Assembly: GCA_002748505.1 (NCBI GenBank)
Contig: PDSN01000043.1
Location: 1-31,977 of the forward strand
From: Gammaproteobacteria bacterium
GTDB taxonomy: Bacteria; Pseudomonadota; Gammaproteobacteria; Pseudomonadales; Halieaceae
Length of the DNA: 31,977 nt
Direction of reading: 5' to 3'
Of this stretch, positions 8,301-16,438 are shown piece by piece. Under the pieces are notes generated by a model, which did no database searches, was not told where the DNA came from, and was given only the letters and a program-made list of their open reading frames with translations. Each line of letters opens with the position of its first letter. The stretch's first letter is position 1. The position numbers and the translations under genes were made by a program.

Positions 8301-9526
8301 ACTTCGGCAGTTTGGGTATCAATCACCAAAATCTGCCCGGGACCAACCCGCCCTTTGCCAGTAACGTCTTCAGGTTTATAGTCGTAGGTGCCGATTTCAG
8401 AGGCAAGGGTGACAAACCCGTCTTTCGTGGTCACCCAGCGCGCGGGGCGCAGCCCATTCCTGTCAAGCAGGCACACTGCGTAACGGCCGTCGGTGACAAC
8501 AATGCCCGCGGGACCATCCCAGGCTTCCATGTGCATGGAGTTATATTCATAAAACGCGCGCACATCAGGATCCATCGCCTCCATATTCTGCCAGGCGGGA
8601 GGCACTAACATACGCAGTGCTCGCGGCATATCGATACCACCGGTCAGCATCACGTCCAGCATATTGTCGAGGCTGGATGAATCCGAACCCGTGCGATTCA
8701 CCACCGGCGCAATTGATGACACGTCTGGCAGGGTTTCGCTGTGCATAATTGCCGTGCGCGCCTCAGCCCAGTTACGGTTACCCGCAATGGTGTTGATTTC
8801 ACCGTTGTGCGCAAGCAAACGAAACGGCTGCGCCAACGGCCAGCGCGGTGCAGTATTGGTGGAAAAGCGCTGGTGAAAAACGCAAATCGCTGTCTCCAAG
8901 CGCTCATCGGACAAATCGCGATAAAACCGCGGCAAATCCACCGGCATCACCAGACCCTTATAGGCGATCACGCGCCCCGAAAGGGTACAGATATAAAAAT
9001 CCTGGTCGTCGCTTAAGGCAATTTCCGCCTCGCGACGCGCGTAAAACAATCTGCCGGATAAGTCCTCCGCAGAAATATCGCCGCCCTCGATAAACAGTTG
9101 CTCAATACGCGGCAGAGTGGACAGCGCAATCTCCCCGCAAACACTGGTATCTATCGGTACTTCGCGCCAGCCAATATTTTTCAGCCCTTGATTAATGACC
9201 GCCTGCTCTAAAACGTCTCGTGCCTGCTGCGCCTGTTGCTCGTTTTGACTTAAAAACACCTGCCCAACCGCAAAACGGTCAGATAACTCACAACCAAAAA
9301 ACTCCAGGGCCAGGGCTTTGATAAAACCTCTGGGCATCTGAAACAGTAAGCCACAGCCATCGCCCGTTTTGCCATCAGCCGCGATACCGCCGCGGTGAGT
9401 CATACAGGTCAGGGATTCGATAGCGGTTTGTAACAGGCGGTGACTGACATCACCAGACGTATGGGCGATCAATCCGAAGCCACAGTTGTCGCGGACATCC
9501 TCGGGCCTAAACAGTCCTTCACTCAT
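5318..9526 (-). CDS. gltB: Glutamate synthase large subunit with a large in-frame internal deletion
   Basis: GltB converts glutamine plus 2-oxoglutarate into two glutamates. Cys15 in RDNCGFGL is the expected N-terminal nucleophile of the class II amidotransferase domain (to about 400), so residues 1-14 would be a propeptide. A central domain (about 430-745), the FMN-binding synthase domain (from about 800, with NQMGARSNSGEGGEDPARY and GGLKTGLDVIKAA) and the C-terminal beta-helix (about 1130-1390, GTAGQSFGVWNAGG) follow. The protein has 1402 residues against about 1480-1486 in relatives. At residues 1083-1086 the sequence jumps from KAAIIG straight to RTDLL; E. coli has about 78 residues between these points, including FGFGT and the CxxxxxCxxxxC cysteines of the 3Fe-4S cluster. 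The frame is otherwise intact. As encoded it should lack electron transfer and complete FMN binding. Its promoter candidate lies at 9604-9632. Confidence 0.95.
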   Translation of the reverse strand: MSEGLFRPEDVRDNCGFGLIAHTSGDVSHRLLQTAIESLTCMTHRGGIAADGKTGDGCGLLFQMPRGFIKALALEFFGCELSDRFAVGQVFLSQNEQQAQQARDVLEQAVINQGLKNIGWREVPIDTSVCGEIALSTLPRIEQLFIEGGDISAEDLSGRLFYARREAEIALSDDQDFYICTLSGRVIAYKGLVMPVDLPRFYRDLSDERLETAICVFHQRFSTNTAPRWPLAQPFRLLAHNGEINTIAGNRNWAEARTAIMHSETLPDVSSIAPVVNRTGSDSSSLDNMLDVMLTGGIDMPRALRMLVPPAWQNMEAMDPDVRAFYEYNSMHMEAWDGPAGIVVTDGRYAVCLLDRNGLRPARWVTTKDGFVTLASEIGTYDYKPEDVTGKGRVGPGQILVIDTQTAEVMHTADVDRWLAARKPYKKWLKEKAYSIEGTFEGETAPGIKPEKIDVYQKMFQVSFEERDQVLRPLAESGNEAVGSMGDDTPMAVLSYKQRSLYDYFRQKFAQVTNPPIDPLRETLVMSLETHLGPEQNFFAEEPEFADRVILTSPVLSQGKFNTVLTMNRPGFDLCDMDCTYDTSTTCLQEAVVQLQRDAADAVRGGARILILSDRGITPSRLPIHSLLATGAVHHYLIAQGLRCHANIVVETASARDSHQMACLIGFGATAIYPYMAYTVLEDLIRTGELLGEPSRCYKNYRKGINKGLLKIMSKMGITGIGSYRGGQLFEAVGLAKDVVDTAFIGVPSRIAGAGFTELEADQKRLAADAWRTRKTIEQGGMLKYVHGQEYHAYNPDVVLTLQEAVANSDYSAYKRYAKLVNERPVATIRDLLSPVQSENPLPLDKVEPVESVLKRFDSAGMSLGALSPEAHEALAAAMNQMGARSNSGEGGEDPARYGTERVSKIKQIASGRFGVTPHYLVNAEVLQIKVAQGAKPGEGGQLPGGKVNDLIARLRYSVPGVTLISPPPHHDIYSIEDLAQLIFDLKQVNPQALVSVKLVSEPGVGTIAAGVAKAYADLITISGYDGGTAASPLTSIRYAGSPWELGLAEVQQTLRGNNLRGNIRLQADGGLKTGLDVIKAAIIGRTDLLQRLPGTTDKQRNLDLAPILYKDPEFADQPEFCQVETNDPFDRGEKAEQMVEAMLGAIQSKSGGEFHFEVGNCDRSIGARLSGEIARLHGNTGMEDMPITVHLHGTAGQSFGVWNAGGLNMYLEGDANDYVGKGMAGGKLVVYPPKESQFESQKTTILGNTCLYGATGGKLYAAGVVGERFGVRNSGCHAVVEGAGDHCCEYMTGGIITVLGPTGVNFGAGMTGGFAYVLDQDRSFIDKFNSELVEIHRINSEQMEPYRYRLRSTIEDFTRETGSKWGAQLLEDFADYVGKFWLVKPKAADLDRLLSRLRDTD

Positions 9527-9603
9527 AGACTTTCTCTAAAACCAACGTAAAAACAAATGCTTAGCGTTGAAAAACAAGCTGCGCGGGGGTCATGGGGATG
9601 CTT

Positions 9604-9632
9604 ATTTTACACAGTTAAACCCTGTGAAACAA
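9604..9632 (-). promoter_or_regulatory. Putative gltBD promoter with a dyad filling the spacer
   Basis: Read on the minus strand, TTGTTT (9632-9627) and TAAAAT (9609-9604) are spaced by exactly 17 bases, and those 17 bases are an inverted repeat, CACAG-N7-CTGTG (9626-9610). A transcript would start near 9597, leaving a leader of about 70 bases. The gltB ATG has a GAAAG ribosome site. A regulator bound to the dyad would cover the polymerase site, so repression is the simplest reading; the protein is unknown. Confidence 0.42.
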
Positions 9633-9703
9633 ACAGAAAATAGTGTCGAGTGCAACTACTTTTTAAACAGTGCTAACGATATTCTCACCGGCATTAGTGA
9701 CTT

Positions 9704-10789
9704 TTATTGTATCAGAGCAGTGATTTCTGCAGTTGTCACATCGCTGACAATCTCAGCTTCGCCAATAGCTTTCAAGATAATAAACCGCAAGGTACCATCG
9801 AGCACCTTTTTGTCCAGGGCCATTAATTCCAAGAACCGCTCCGCACCCATTTGCGCAGGTGGTGCGATGGGTAGCTCAGCGCGCTCCAACCAGCGTACCA
9901 GGCCATCGACTTCGGCCTCGCTGATTTGCCCACGCATTTTTGATAGGCGCAGCGCCAGCACCATACCCGCTGCCACTGCCTCACCGTGCAGCCAGCTACC
10001 ATAGCCTTGGGCAGTTTCAATTGCGTGACCAAAGGTATGACCTAAATTTAGCCATGCGCGAACACCGCCTTCGCGCTCATCCATGGCGACTACTCTGGCT
10101 TTGTTTTCACAGCTTCGACAAATAGCCTCGGCCAACACGGCCTGATCGCGCGCAAGCAGTGCATCCAAATGAACGTGCAGCCATTCATAAAAAGGCTTAT
10201 CGCAAATCAAACCGTACTTAATGACTTCCGCAAGCCCCGCCGCATATTCGCGCTTCGGCAAAGTCAGCAGGGAGCGGGTATCAATTAACACCGCCTGGGG
10301 CTGATAAAACGCGCCTATCATGTTTTTGCCAAGCGGATGGTTCACCGCGGTTTTACCACCTACCGAAGAATCCACCTGGGCCAGCAGCGTTGTAGGCACT
10401 TGCACAAAAGCCACACCGCGCTGGTAACACGCTGCAGCGAACCCAGCCATATCACCCACCACGCCACCGCCGATGGCGATAAAGGTTGTGCTACGGCTGT
10501 GTTTATCACTTAGAACCTTATCGAAAATCTCACTTAAAGTGGTCAGGTTTTTATACTGCTCACCATCGGGCAAAATAACTTCGCTGACCAGGCTGCGCTC
10601 ACCCAACGCCTGTTTAACATCGTTGTACAGAGCCAGTTTAGCAACCGTGGTATTGCTGATTAACACCACCTGGCTGGCGCGTATATGACGGCTCAGCAGG
10701 TCTGCATTGGCGAAGAGATTTTGGCCTATATAAATAGGATAACTGCGCTCGGCCAGTTCCACCGTAACGGTAGTATTGAGATCTGTCAT
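9704..10789 (-). CDS. aroB: 3-dehydroquinate synthase
   Basis: AroB cyclises DAHP to 3-dehydroquinate, the second step of the shikimate pathway, using NAD+ and a divalent metal. The 361 residues match the family (E. coli 362). Key parts are DGEQYKN near residue 76, the NAD-binding IAIGGGVVGDMAGF near 107, the active-site VPTTLLAQVDSSVGGKTAVN, and the metal ligands Glu in AGLAEVIKYG, His in LNLGHTFGHAIE and His in WLHGEAVAAGM. It begins 17 bases after aroK on the same strand. In Pseudomonas the next gene would be a DamX-like SPOR protein; here a 177-base gap leads directly to gltB. Confidence 0.97.
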   Translation of the reverse strand: MTDLNTTVTVELAERSYPIYIGQNLFANADLLSRHIRASQVVLISNTTVAKLALYNDVKQALGERSLVSEVILPDGEQYKNLTTLSEIFDKVLSDKHSRSTTFIAIGGGVVGDMAGFAAACYQRGVAFVQVPTTLLAQVDSSVGGKTAVNHPLGKNMIGAFYQPQAVLIDTRSLLTLPKREYAAGLAEVIKYGLICDKPFYEWLHVHLDALLARDQAVLAEAICRSCENKARVVAMDEREGGVRAWLNLGHTFGHAIETAQGYGSWLHGEAVAAGMVLALRLSKMRGQISEAEVDGLVRWLERAELPIAPPAQMGAERFLELMALDKKVLDGTLRFIILKAIGEAEIVSDVTTAEITALIQ

Positions 10790-10806
10790 GAAGATGTGCG
10801 CTCCGC

Positions 10807-11325
10807 TTATTTGAGCTCGCGCACCAGCTTTTGAGCAACCGTGCGAGGGCTACAACCATCGGTATCAATAACGTAATCGGCCACCTCGCGATATAACTCA
10901 TCGCGCTCGGCCATCAACCTTGCGAGCGTAGCGCCGGGGTCGTCATTTTGCAATAGGGGGCGACGTCGATCACGGGCGGTGCGCTTAATCTGCTCCTCGA
11001 CGCTGGCATAAAGGTAGACCACAAAGCCTCGCGCACCCAATACACGGCGATTGTTTGGCCTTAAAACAGCACCACCGCCGGTGGCGAGACAAACCTTGTC
11101 GCGCTGGGTTAACTCATCAACCATTTGCTCTTCGCGGTCGCGAAAACCCTCTTCGCCTTCCATATCGAAAATCCAGGGAATGTCGGCACCGGTGCGCTTT
11201 TCAATTTCTGTATCTGTGTCATAAAAGTCCAAATACAGCTCACTCGCCAAGTGCTTGCCGATCGTGCTCTTGCCAGCCCCCATGGGGCCGACAAGAAATA
11301 CCCTGTGCAGATGTTTTATCGCCAC
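10807..11325 (-). CDS. aroK: Shikimate kinase
   Basis: AroK phosphorylates shikimate at the 3-hydroxyl with ATP. The 172-residue protein has the P-loop GPMGAGKSTIG at about residues 13-23, the shikimate-binding DTDTEIEKRTGADIPWIF, GGGAVLR in the middle, and the Arg-rich lid RDRRRPLL. The start is GTG at 11325, preceded by AAGGTGG; this gives the conserved MAIKHLHRVFLVGPMGAG beginning. It follows pilQ after 38 bases and precedes aroB, the usual pilMNOPQ-aroKB arrangement of pseudomonads, so pilus and aromatic genes probably share a transcript. Confidence 0.96.
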   Translation of the reverse strand: MAIKHLHRVFLVGPMGAGKSTIGKHLASELYLDFYDTDTEIEKRTGADIPWIFDMEGEEGFRDREEQMVDELTQRDKVCLATGGGAVLRPNNRRVLGARGFVVYLYASVEEQIKRTARDRRRPLLQNDDPGATLARLMAERDELYREVADYVIDTDGCSPRTVAQKLVRELK

Positions 11326-11363
11326 CCTACCACCTTCTTACTGCGATGACACCACTGTCGTGT

Positions 11364-13508
11364 TTAGTCCAACAGAGTGTCCGCGAGGATGCGCGGAGTA
11401 ATAAAGATAAGGGTTTCGATTTTCTTGTTCGTTACCTCAGTGCTTCTGAACAGGGAACCCACATAGGGCAGATCACCAAAGAACGGCACTTTGCTCACCG
11501 TGTTTTGCTCTTCGGAATTGAACAGGCCGCCGAGCACCACCGTCTCGCCATTGCCCACCAATACCTGAGTGGTCAGCTGCGTCGTATTGATGGACGGAAT
11601 CGAACCACCCCCGTCACCCGTCGGAATAAGCTCACCCACCGAATCCTGGTTAATGACCAAATCGAGCAAGATACGATCATCAGGTGTGATGTTCGGGGTC
11701 ACATCCAGCGACAATACCGCCTCTTTAAACGACGTGGTCGCCGCCTGACCAACACCACCTGAGGTCTGGTAAGGAATCTCACGACCTGATTTGATATTGG
11801 CCTTTTGCTTGTCACCGGTAATCACCTTGGGCTGTGATACCACCTCACCCTGGCCAGATCGTTCGAGCGCCGAAAGCTCTGCGGACAGAAACAGACTGTT
11901 AGAGGCAAAGCCAATGCCCACACCAGAGTTGCGGGTAACGCCCAGGTTAACCATCGGCGTATTCCCGTCAATACCAACGCTGCCACCGGCTAACAAGTCT
12001 CCCACAAGGCCCTTGGCGCTTCCCTGGGTACCACCGATACCCAGCACATTGCCATCGACATCGTCATTGATATAGCTGGCACCCCAGGTAATGCCCAGGT
12101 TTTCATCCAGGCTCGCCTGCGCGATAACAATCCGCGCTTCGATCACGACCTGACGCACGGGGATATCAACCTTCTCGATAAGATCTCGAATCTCACCGAG
12201 CTTCGAGGTGGTATCGGTCACGATAATCGAGTTGGTTCGAGGATCGACCGTCACTGAACCGCGCGGCGAGATTAAGGTACCGCCATCTTCAGAGCCAGCC
12301 TCAAACAACTTGACCACTTCATCAGCCTTGGCGTAACGAATACGAATAAATTCTGTACGCAAGGGCGCAAGTTCAGCAATTTGTTTGTTCGCCTCAATCT
12401 GCTGGCGCTCGCGCTCGGCAATTTCTGCCGCAGGCGCCACCATGAGCACATTGCCAATTTGACGCTTGTCCAAGCCTTTGGTTTTCAGCACCAACTCCAG
12501 AGCCTGATCCCAGGGCACATTTTGCAAACGCAAGGTGATACGGCCCTCGACAGTATCACTGGCCACCAGGTTTAAATCGGTTAAGTCGGCAATCAACTGC
12601 AGCACCGCGCGCACTTCGATGTCCTGAAAGTTCAAGGAGATACGGTCGCCCACATAATTGAATTCCGAGTTACGCTCTTCCACTTCTTTGGCGGTAAGCG
12701 GTTTTAAGCTAAGCACGTATTCATTGTCGGCTTGATAGGCTAAGTAATCGTAATTGCCCACCGCTTTCAGGGATAAAATCACACCGCGCTGGTCCGTATT
12801 GACGTCCACAGTAGTTACCGGCGTGGCAAAGTCCGTCACATCATAACGGCGCATTAAGTCAGGTGCGATAGACGTGTCTAAAAACTGTACCTGAACTTCA
12901 CCCGCTTCGCTAAATACGTTCACATCCACGCTGGGGTCGGTCAATTGCAAAATCAAGCGACCTTCGCCTTCGGCGGAGCGCTGGAACTGCAAATCAGAAA
13001 TCGTTGACTCAGCGTAGCGAACTGGCTCGACTCTGGATTTCACCCGAATCGGATCAGGCGTCTTTTTCAGGTAGTCTTCACCGCCATCCTGGCCTACCAG
13101 CACATACAGGCTGTTACCTTCGATACGCGTTTGATACGGCAAAAGCTGAACCATATTGACCACCATGCGAGTGCGGTCGCCAGACTCCAGCACAACCACA
13201 TCAGTGGTGTTGCCATTGGGCAGCGTGTAGCGCTTTTGCTCCAAGTCACTGCGCGCCCCGGGGAAATCCAGGGAAATTCGCGCAGGCTTTTCAATTGTGT
13301 ACGCCTTGGGTTCGGGCGGCACACCGTCGAAATCCAGACGAATCTCAAATTTACTGCCCGGTCTTGAGGTAAACTCAATGTCCTTAATATCCGACGCCTG
13401 AGCGGAGACCGCTATAACTGCAGCGCCCAAAGCTACAACTGCACCAACAACCCGTCCAAGGCGTCCCATGCGCTTCGTATATTGCGCTTTGACGTTTTGA
13501 TTTAACAT
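11364..13508 (-). CDS. pilQ: Type IV pilus outer-membrane secretin PilQ
   Basis: PilQ forms the outer-membrane ring through which the type IV pilus fibre passes. With the ATG at 13508 (GGTGG five bases upstream) it has 714 residues, the P. aeruginosa length; in-frame TTG at 13520 and GTG at 13517 are possible but unneeded. A signal peptide (hydrophobic VVGAVVALGAAVIAVSAQA) is followed by two AMIN-type peptidoglycan-binding domains (IKDIEFTSRPGSKFEIRLDF, and again from ISDLQFQR), an STN/secretin-N region (ISLNFQDIEVRAVLQLIADL), N1-type repeats, and the secretin core with VPFFGDLPYVGSLFR and ETLIFITPRIL at the end. It is the last pil gene of the cluster, 23 bases after pilP. Confidence 0.96.
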   Translation of the reverse strand: MLNQNVKAQYTKRMGRLGRVVGAVVALGAAVIAVSAQASDIKDIEFTSRPGSKFEIRLDFDGVPPEPKAYTIEKPARISLDFPGARSDLEQKRYTLPNGNTTDVVVLESGDRTRMVVNMVQLLPYQTRIEGNSLYVLVGQDGGEDYLKKTPDPIRVKSRVEPVRYAESTISDLQFQRSAEGEGRLILQLTDPSVDVNVFSEAGEVQVQFLDTSIAPDLMRRYDVTDFATPVTTVDVNTDQRGVILSLKAVGNYDYLAYQADNEYVLSLKPLTAKEVEERNSEFNYVGDRISLNFQDIEVRAVLQLIADLTDLNLVASDTVEGRITLRLQNVPWDQALELVLKTKGLDKRQIGNVLMVAPAAEIAERERQQIEANKQIAELAPLRTEFIRIRYAKADEVVKLFEAGSEDGGTLISPRGSVTVDPRTNSIIVTDTTSKLGEIRDLIEKVDIPVRQVVIEARIVIAQASLDENLGITWGASYINDDVDGNVLGIGGTQGSAKGLVGDLLAGGSVGIDGNTPMVNLGVTRNSGVGIGFASNSLFLSAELSALERSGQGEVVSQPKVITGDKQKANIKSGREIPYQTSGGVGQAATTSFKEAVLSLDVTPNITPDDRILLDLVINQDSVGELIPTGDGGGSIPSINTTQLTTQVLVGNGETVVLGGLFNSEEQNTVSKVPFFGDLPYVGSLFRSTEVTNKKIETLIFITPRILADTLLD

Positions 13509-13531
13509 GCCTACCACCAATGGTCTCTATA

Positions 13532-14068
13532 TCACTCAGTTAATTTAATTGTGCGGGGTCTTTCCACCCAACCGTCTTTAGTGCCATCTGGCACGATTTC
13601 TATGACCGCAATGTGAGTATCACTCATTTCCACAACCCGGCCGTGATTGCGCCCTAAATAATTGCCAATACGCACCCGATGCACACCGCCCTGCGGGTCG
13701 CGCAGCAAGGTCCAGTCCTGACCAGAGCGCTGCAAACTGCCAACCATAGCCAACGAATCGAATGTGTATTGCTCCAAAAATTCACGCACTCGATTTTCGT
13801 CAGGTTTAACCGCACTGACCGAGTTCAGTTGCGTAATCTCCCTCACTTCGATGGGCTTATCAAAAGGGCTGCGCAGCGCCGTGGCGCCGTAGGCGAATGC
13901 CTCATAGGCCTTGAAGGTAGGAATTGGCGCGATCACGCCACCTGGGCGCGCCTGCTTTTCCGCCATAAATGCGTCCAAATCGGCATACTGGCCACTGTCG
14001 CAGGCAGTCAGTGCGAACAGGCAAATACTGGATAAAAATACTTTTTGCACGCTTGTTTTACACATCAT
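13532..14068 (-). CDS. pilP: Type IV pilus inner-membrane lipoprotein PilP
   Basis: PilP is the lipoprotein that links the PilNO inner-membrane complex to the PilQ secretin in the periplasm. A short signal peptide ends in the lipobox LTAC, followed by the acylated Cys and DSGQYADLDAFM. The C-terminal beta domain holds DPQGGVHRVRIGNYLGRNHG, the PilP hallmark. I prefer ATG at 14068, two bases after the pilO stop and nine bases after a GGGGG tract (178 residues); TTG at 14074 overlaps the pilO stop but has the ribosome site too close. Confidence 0.94.
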   Translation of the reverse strand: MMCKTSVQKVFLSSICLFALTACDSGQYADLDAFMAEKQARPGGVIAPIPTFKAYEAFAYGATALRSPFDKPIEVREITQLNSVSAVKPDENRVREFLEQYTFDSLAMVGSLQRSGQDWTLLRDPQGGVHRVRIGNYLGRNHGRVVEMSDTHIAVIEIVPDGTKDGWVERPRTIKLTE

Positions 14069-14070
14069 GC

Positions 14071-14694
14071 TCAAGCACCCCCGTCTTCATCGCTATCCTT
14101 ATAGCGATAGGTTTTTGCCAGAATACTCAGATCCAGCATCCCCGTTTTTTTGCTCTGCGCGATGGAAAAGTCATGCAGAGTCACAATTCGCGGCAACCCC
14201 GCCATACCGGAAATAAAAGCGCCCAAATCATGGTAAGTACCGGACGCTTCTATAGAGATGGGCAGCTCCACGTAAAACTCCCGGGCACGTTCTTTTTCAA
14301 GCTTAATCTGGTGAATTTCCAGGCCGTTCAACAATCCCTTGTTAGTGATATCCTCAAGCAGTCCAGGCACTTCCGTATCGCTGGGCAACTGCCCAACCAA
14401 GGCACCAAAAGACTCTTCCATCTCTACCATTTGTTTGCGATAGGCGTCCAGATTCGCCGCCTGAAACGCCTTCTGCTCGAACTCTTTGCGCAGCTGCAGC
14501 TCTTTTGCCTCAACGCGAGCCAGGCCCTCCTGCAAGCCTTTGACATGGTACATATAGCCAAGACCCAGCACCAAGACAAGCGTAATCAACCAAACGATCA
14601 CCTTGAGTGCCAGCGGCCAGGTGCCTACGCTTTCAAAATCGAGATTATTAAAATCAACTTCCTGCAAAGAGCGAAGTGAATCTTGTAAAGCCAT
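14071..14694 (-). CDS. pilO: Type IV pilus inner-membrane protein PilO
   Basis: PilO pairs with PilN to form the periplasmic alignment complex of the type IV pilus. The 207 residues equal the P. aeruginosa length. Topology is a short cytoplasmic N-terminus (SLQEVDFNNLDFESVGTWP), one transmembrane helix (about 29-48), a Glu/Lys/Gln-rich coiled coil (about 50-110), and a ferredoxin-like periplasmic domain with ITNKGLLNGLEIHQIKLEKE and SGTYHDLGAFISGMAGLPRI. It starts 3 bases after the pilN stop. Confidence 0.95.
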   Translation of the reverse strand: MALQDSLRSLQEVDFNNLDFESVGTWPLALKVIVWLITLVLVLGLGYMYHVKGLQEGLARVEAKELQLRKEFEQKAFQAANLDAYRKQMVEMEESFGALVGQLPSDTEVPGLLEDITNKGLLNGLEIHQIKLEKERAREFYVELPISIEASGTYHDLGAFISGMAGLPRIVTLHDFSIAQSKKTGMLDLSILAKTYRYKDSDEDGGA

Positions 14695-14697
14695 ATC

Positions 14698-15264
14698 TTA
14701 CTGCTCCTGCTCGGTGTGCTCTTTGGGAAGCTCAACCTTGACATCAAGATTAAACTTGGTCGCCTGATCGCCAAAATCGGGCGCGGCGGACACCTGCTCA
14801 AGGTTGGGATTTTCAAACCATTCTGAGCCGTCCAGGCGGCGCATCAGGCTGGACACCCGGTTGTTAGACTCGGCAACGCCCGTCAATGCAATGTTTTTAT
14901 CCTTTGCTGTCAGCGTCTCATAAAACACACCGTCAGGCACGGTGCGCACCAACTGATCGAGTATGCGCACGATGACGGGGCGATTGCCCTGCAACTCCTG
15001 AATCACGCGCATACGCTCGATAAGCTGGGTGCGCTTGCGCTGCAATTCACGAATTTCCGACACTTCTTTATCAAGGTCGGCAATATGTTTTTGCAAATAG
15101 CTGTTGCGACCAACTTGGTGTTCGATCTGCTTGTTGACATACATGCCACCCAAAATCACCACTGCCACGCCGACAATAGCCACCAGGCCGAGCACAGACA
15201 GAAATTCTTTTTTCAGCTCCTGACGACGCTCTTCACGCCAGGGTAACAGGTTAATTTGCGCCAT
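14698..15264 (-). CDS. pilN: Type IV pilus inner-membrane protein PilN
   Basis: PilN binds cytoplasmic PilM through its N-terminal tail, which here is the conserved INLLPWREERRQ at residues 4-15. A transmembrane helix (about 22-43), a coiled coil (about 45-85) and a small alpha/beta periplasmic domain (ILDQLVRTVPDGVFYETLTA onward) follow. At 188 residues it is close to the family norm of 190-200. Its ATG overlaps the pilM stop by one base (TGATG), indicating translational coupling. Confidence 0.95.
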   Translation of the reverse strand: MAQINLLPWREERRQELKKEFLSVLGLVAIVGVAVVILGGMYVNKQIEHQVGRNSYLQKHIADLDKEVSEIRELQRKRTQLIERMRVIQELQGNRPVIVRILDQLVRTVPDGVFYETLTAKDKNIALTGVAESNNRVSSLMRRLDGSEWFENPNLEQVSAAPDFGDQATKFNLDVKVELPKEHTEQEQ

Positions 15265-16328
15265 CAGTCAAAACTCCTCAATGCCAGACCGCAGGCAATC
15301 ATCATTGCGGGCGCATCACTGGATAATGCTACCGCATTCACACGGGAAGAAACCCCCATATTCGCAAACGGATTGGCAACGATGGTCGGTGTTCCCAATC
15401 GGTCTTGTACAAGCTCATCCAGACCCTCCATCGACGCGACACCGCCGGCGAGAACAATGCAGTCCACATCATTGTACCGACTCGAAGAAAAGAAAAACTG
15501 TAAGGAGCGCGCCACCTGTTGCACCACCGCATCCTTAAACGGGTCGAGAACTTCAGGCTCATAATCGTCAGGCAGACCACCCTGCTTTTTGGCGAGGCCG
15601 GCTTCGTCTATCGGTAAACCGTAGCGACGCACAATTTCATCCGTGAGCTGCTTACCACCGAACAACTGTTCGCGGGTATAGACTGTTTTACCGTCGGTCA
15701 GCACGCTCAGTGTGGTCATCGTTGCGCCAATATCTACCACTGCCACGGTGGCATCTTCCCCTAAATCAAGCTGATCTTGAATCAAGGTACAGGCGCGCTC
15801 CATCGCGTAGGCCTCTACGTCAATGATTTTTGGTATCATGTCCGCGCCTTCAATGGCATCGACACGAGCCTCTATGGTTTCACGCCGACAGGCGGCGAGC
15901 AACACTTCCACATGGCCCTCGCGATCCGGTGAGCGACCTTGCACCTCAAAATCGATCGCCACCTCCTCCAAAGGATAAGGAATATACTGATCCGCCTCCA
16001 AGGTAAGCTGGGTTTCCAATTCGTCTTCACTCAGACCATCAGACATATCAATGACTTTGGTAATCACCGACGACCCCGCCACCGCTGCGGCGATATTCTT
16101 CAATTTGGTGCGCGACTGAACAACCACAGCCTTAATCGCGTTCGCCACCCCGTCAACATCATTGATGTTCTTTTCAATCACTGCGTCTTGCGGCAATGAG
16201 CTGACCGAATAGCTCTCTACGCGATAACGACCACCGGACTGGCTCAGCTCCAGCAACTTAACGGTCGTGGAGCTGATGTCCAGGCCCAGTACCGGCACCG
16301 ACTTTCTTTTTCCAAATTGTCCGAGCAA
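15264..16328 (-). CDS. pilM: Type IV pilus assembly ATPase-fold protein PilM
   Basis: PilM is an actin-like (FtsA-fold) cytoplasmic protein that binds nucleotide and the PilN tail. The start chosen is TTG at 16328, with GGATAA just upstream. It gives 354 residues, the P. aeruginosa length, and the expected N-terminus LLGQFGKRKSVPVLGLDISS. The open frame reaches an ATG at 16415, but the added 29 residues have no family counterpart. Motifs are phosphate-1 VLGLDISSTTVKLLEL, VAVVDIGATMTTLSVL (phosphate-2) and IVLAGGVASMEGL (adenosine region). It heads the pil operon and is divergent from ponA. Confidence 0.94.
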   Translation of the reverse strand: MLGQFGKRKSVPVLGLDISSTTVKLLELSQSGGRYRVESYSVSSLPQDAVIEKNINDVDGVANAIKAVVVQSRTKLKNIAAAVAGSSVITKVIDMSDGLSEDELETQLTLEADQYIPYPLEEVAIDFEVQGRSPDREGHVEVLLAACRRETIEARVDAIEGADMIPKIIDVEAYAMERACTLIQDQLDLGEDATVAVVDIGATMTTLSVLTDGKTVYTREQLFGGKQLTDEIVRRYGLPIDEAGLAKKQGGLPDDYEPEVLDPFKDAVVQQVARSLQFFFSSSRYNDVDCIVLAGGVASMEGLDELVQDRLGTPTIVANPFANMGVSSRVNAVALSSDAPAMMIACGLALRSFD

Positions 16329-16404
16329 GTTCTTTATCCTATACTTTGTGTTAGCCGTGTCGTTCCGACAAAATCCTGTAAAAACAGCGTGCTTGCAAAG
16401 ATAT

Positions 16405-16432
16405 ATCATAGGCACATGTATATCGAAAGCAA
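16405..16432 (-). promoter_or_regulatory. Putative pilM operon promoter
   Basis: On the minus strand TTGCTT (16432-16427) and TATGAT (16410-16405) are 16 bases apart. A start near 16398 would give a leader of about 70 bases to the TTG start of pilM. The match is moderate and made by eye. Confidence 0.35.
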
Positions 16433-16438
16433 AAACCC

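Noticed and set aside
9610..9626. CACAG-N7-CTGTG as an aroB terminator
   Set aside because: The stem is only 5 bp and AT-looped with no T-tract after it; its place between -35 and -10 hexamers fits an operator better.
11055..11762. Plus-strand open frame of 235 codons opposite aroK and pilQ
   Set aside because: Antisense shadow of two conserved genes; no domain or ribosome site.
13969..14679. Long plus-strand open frame of 236 codons opposite pilO and pilP
   Set aside because: It lies wholly antisense to well-supported pil genes, has no recognisable domain and is rich in His/Arg/Gln as expected for a shadow frame.
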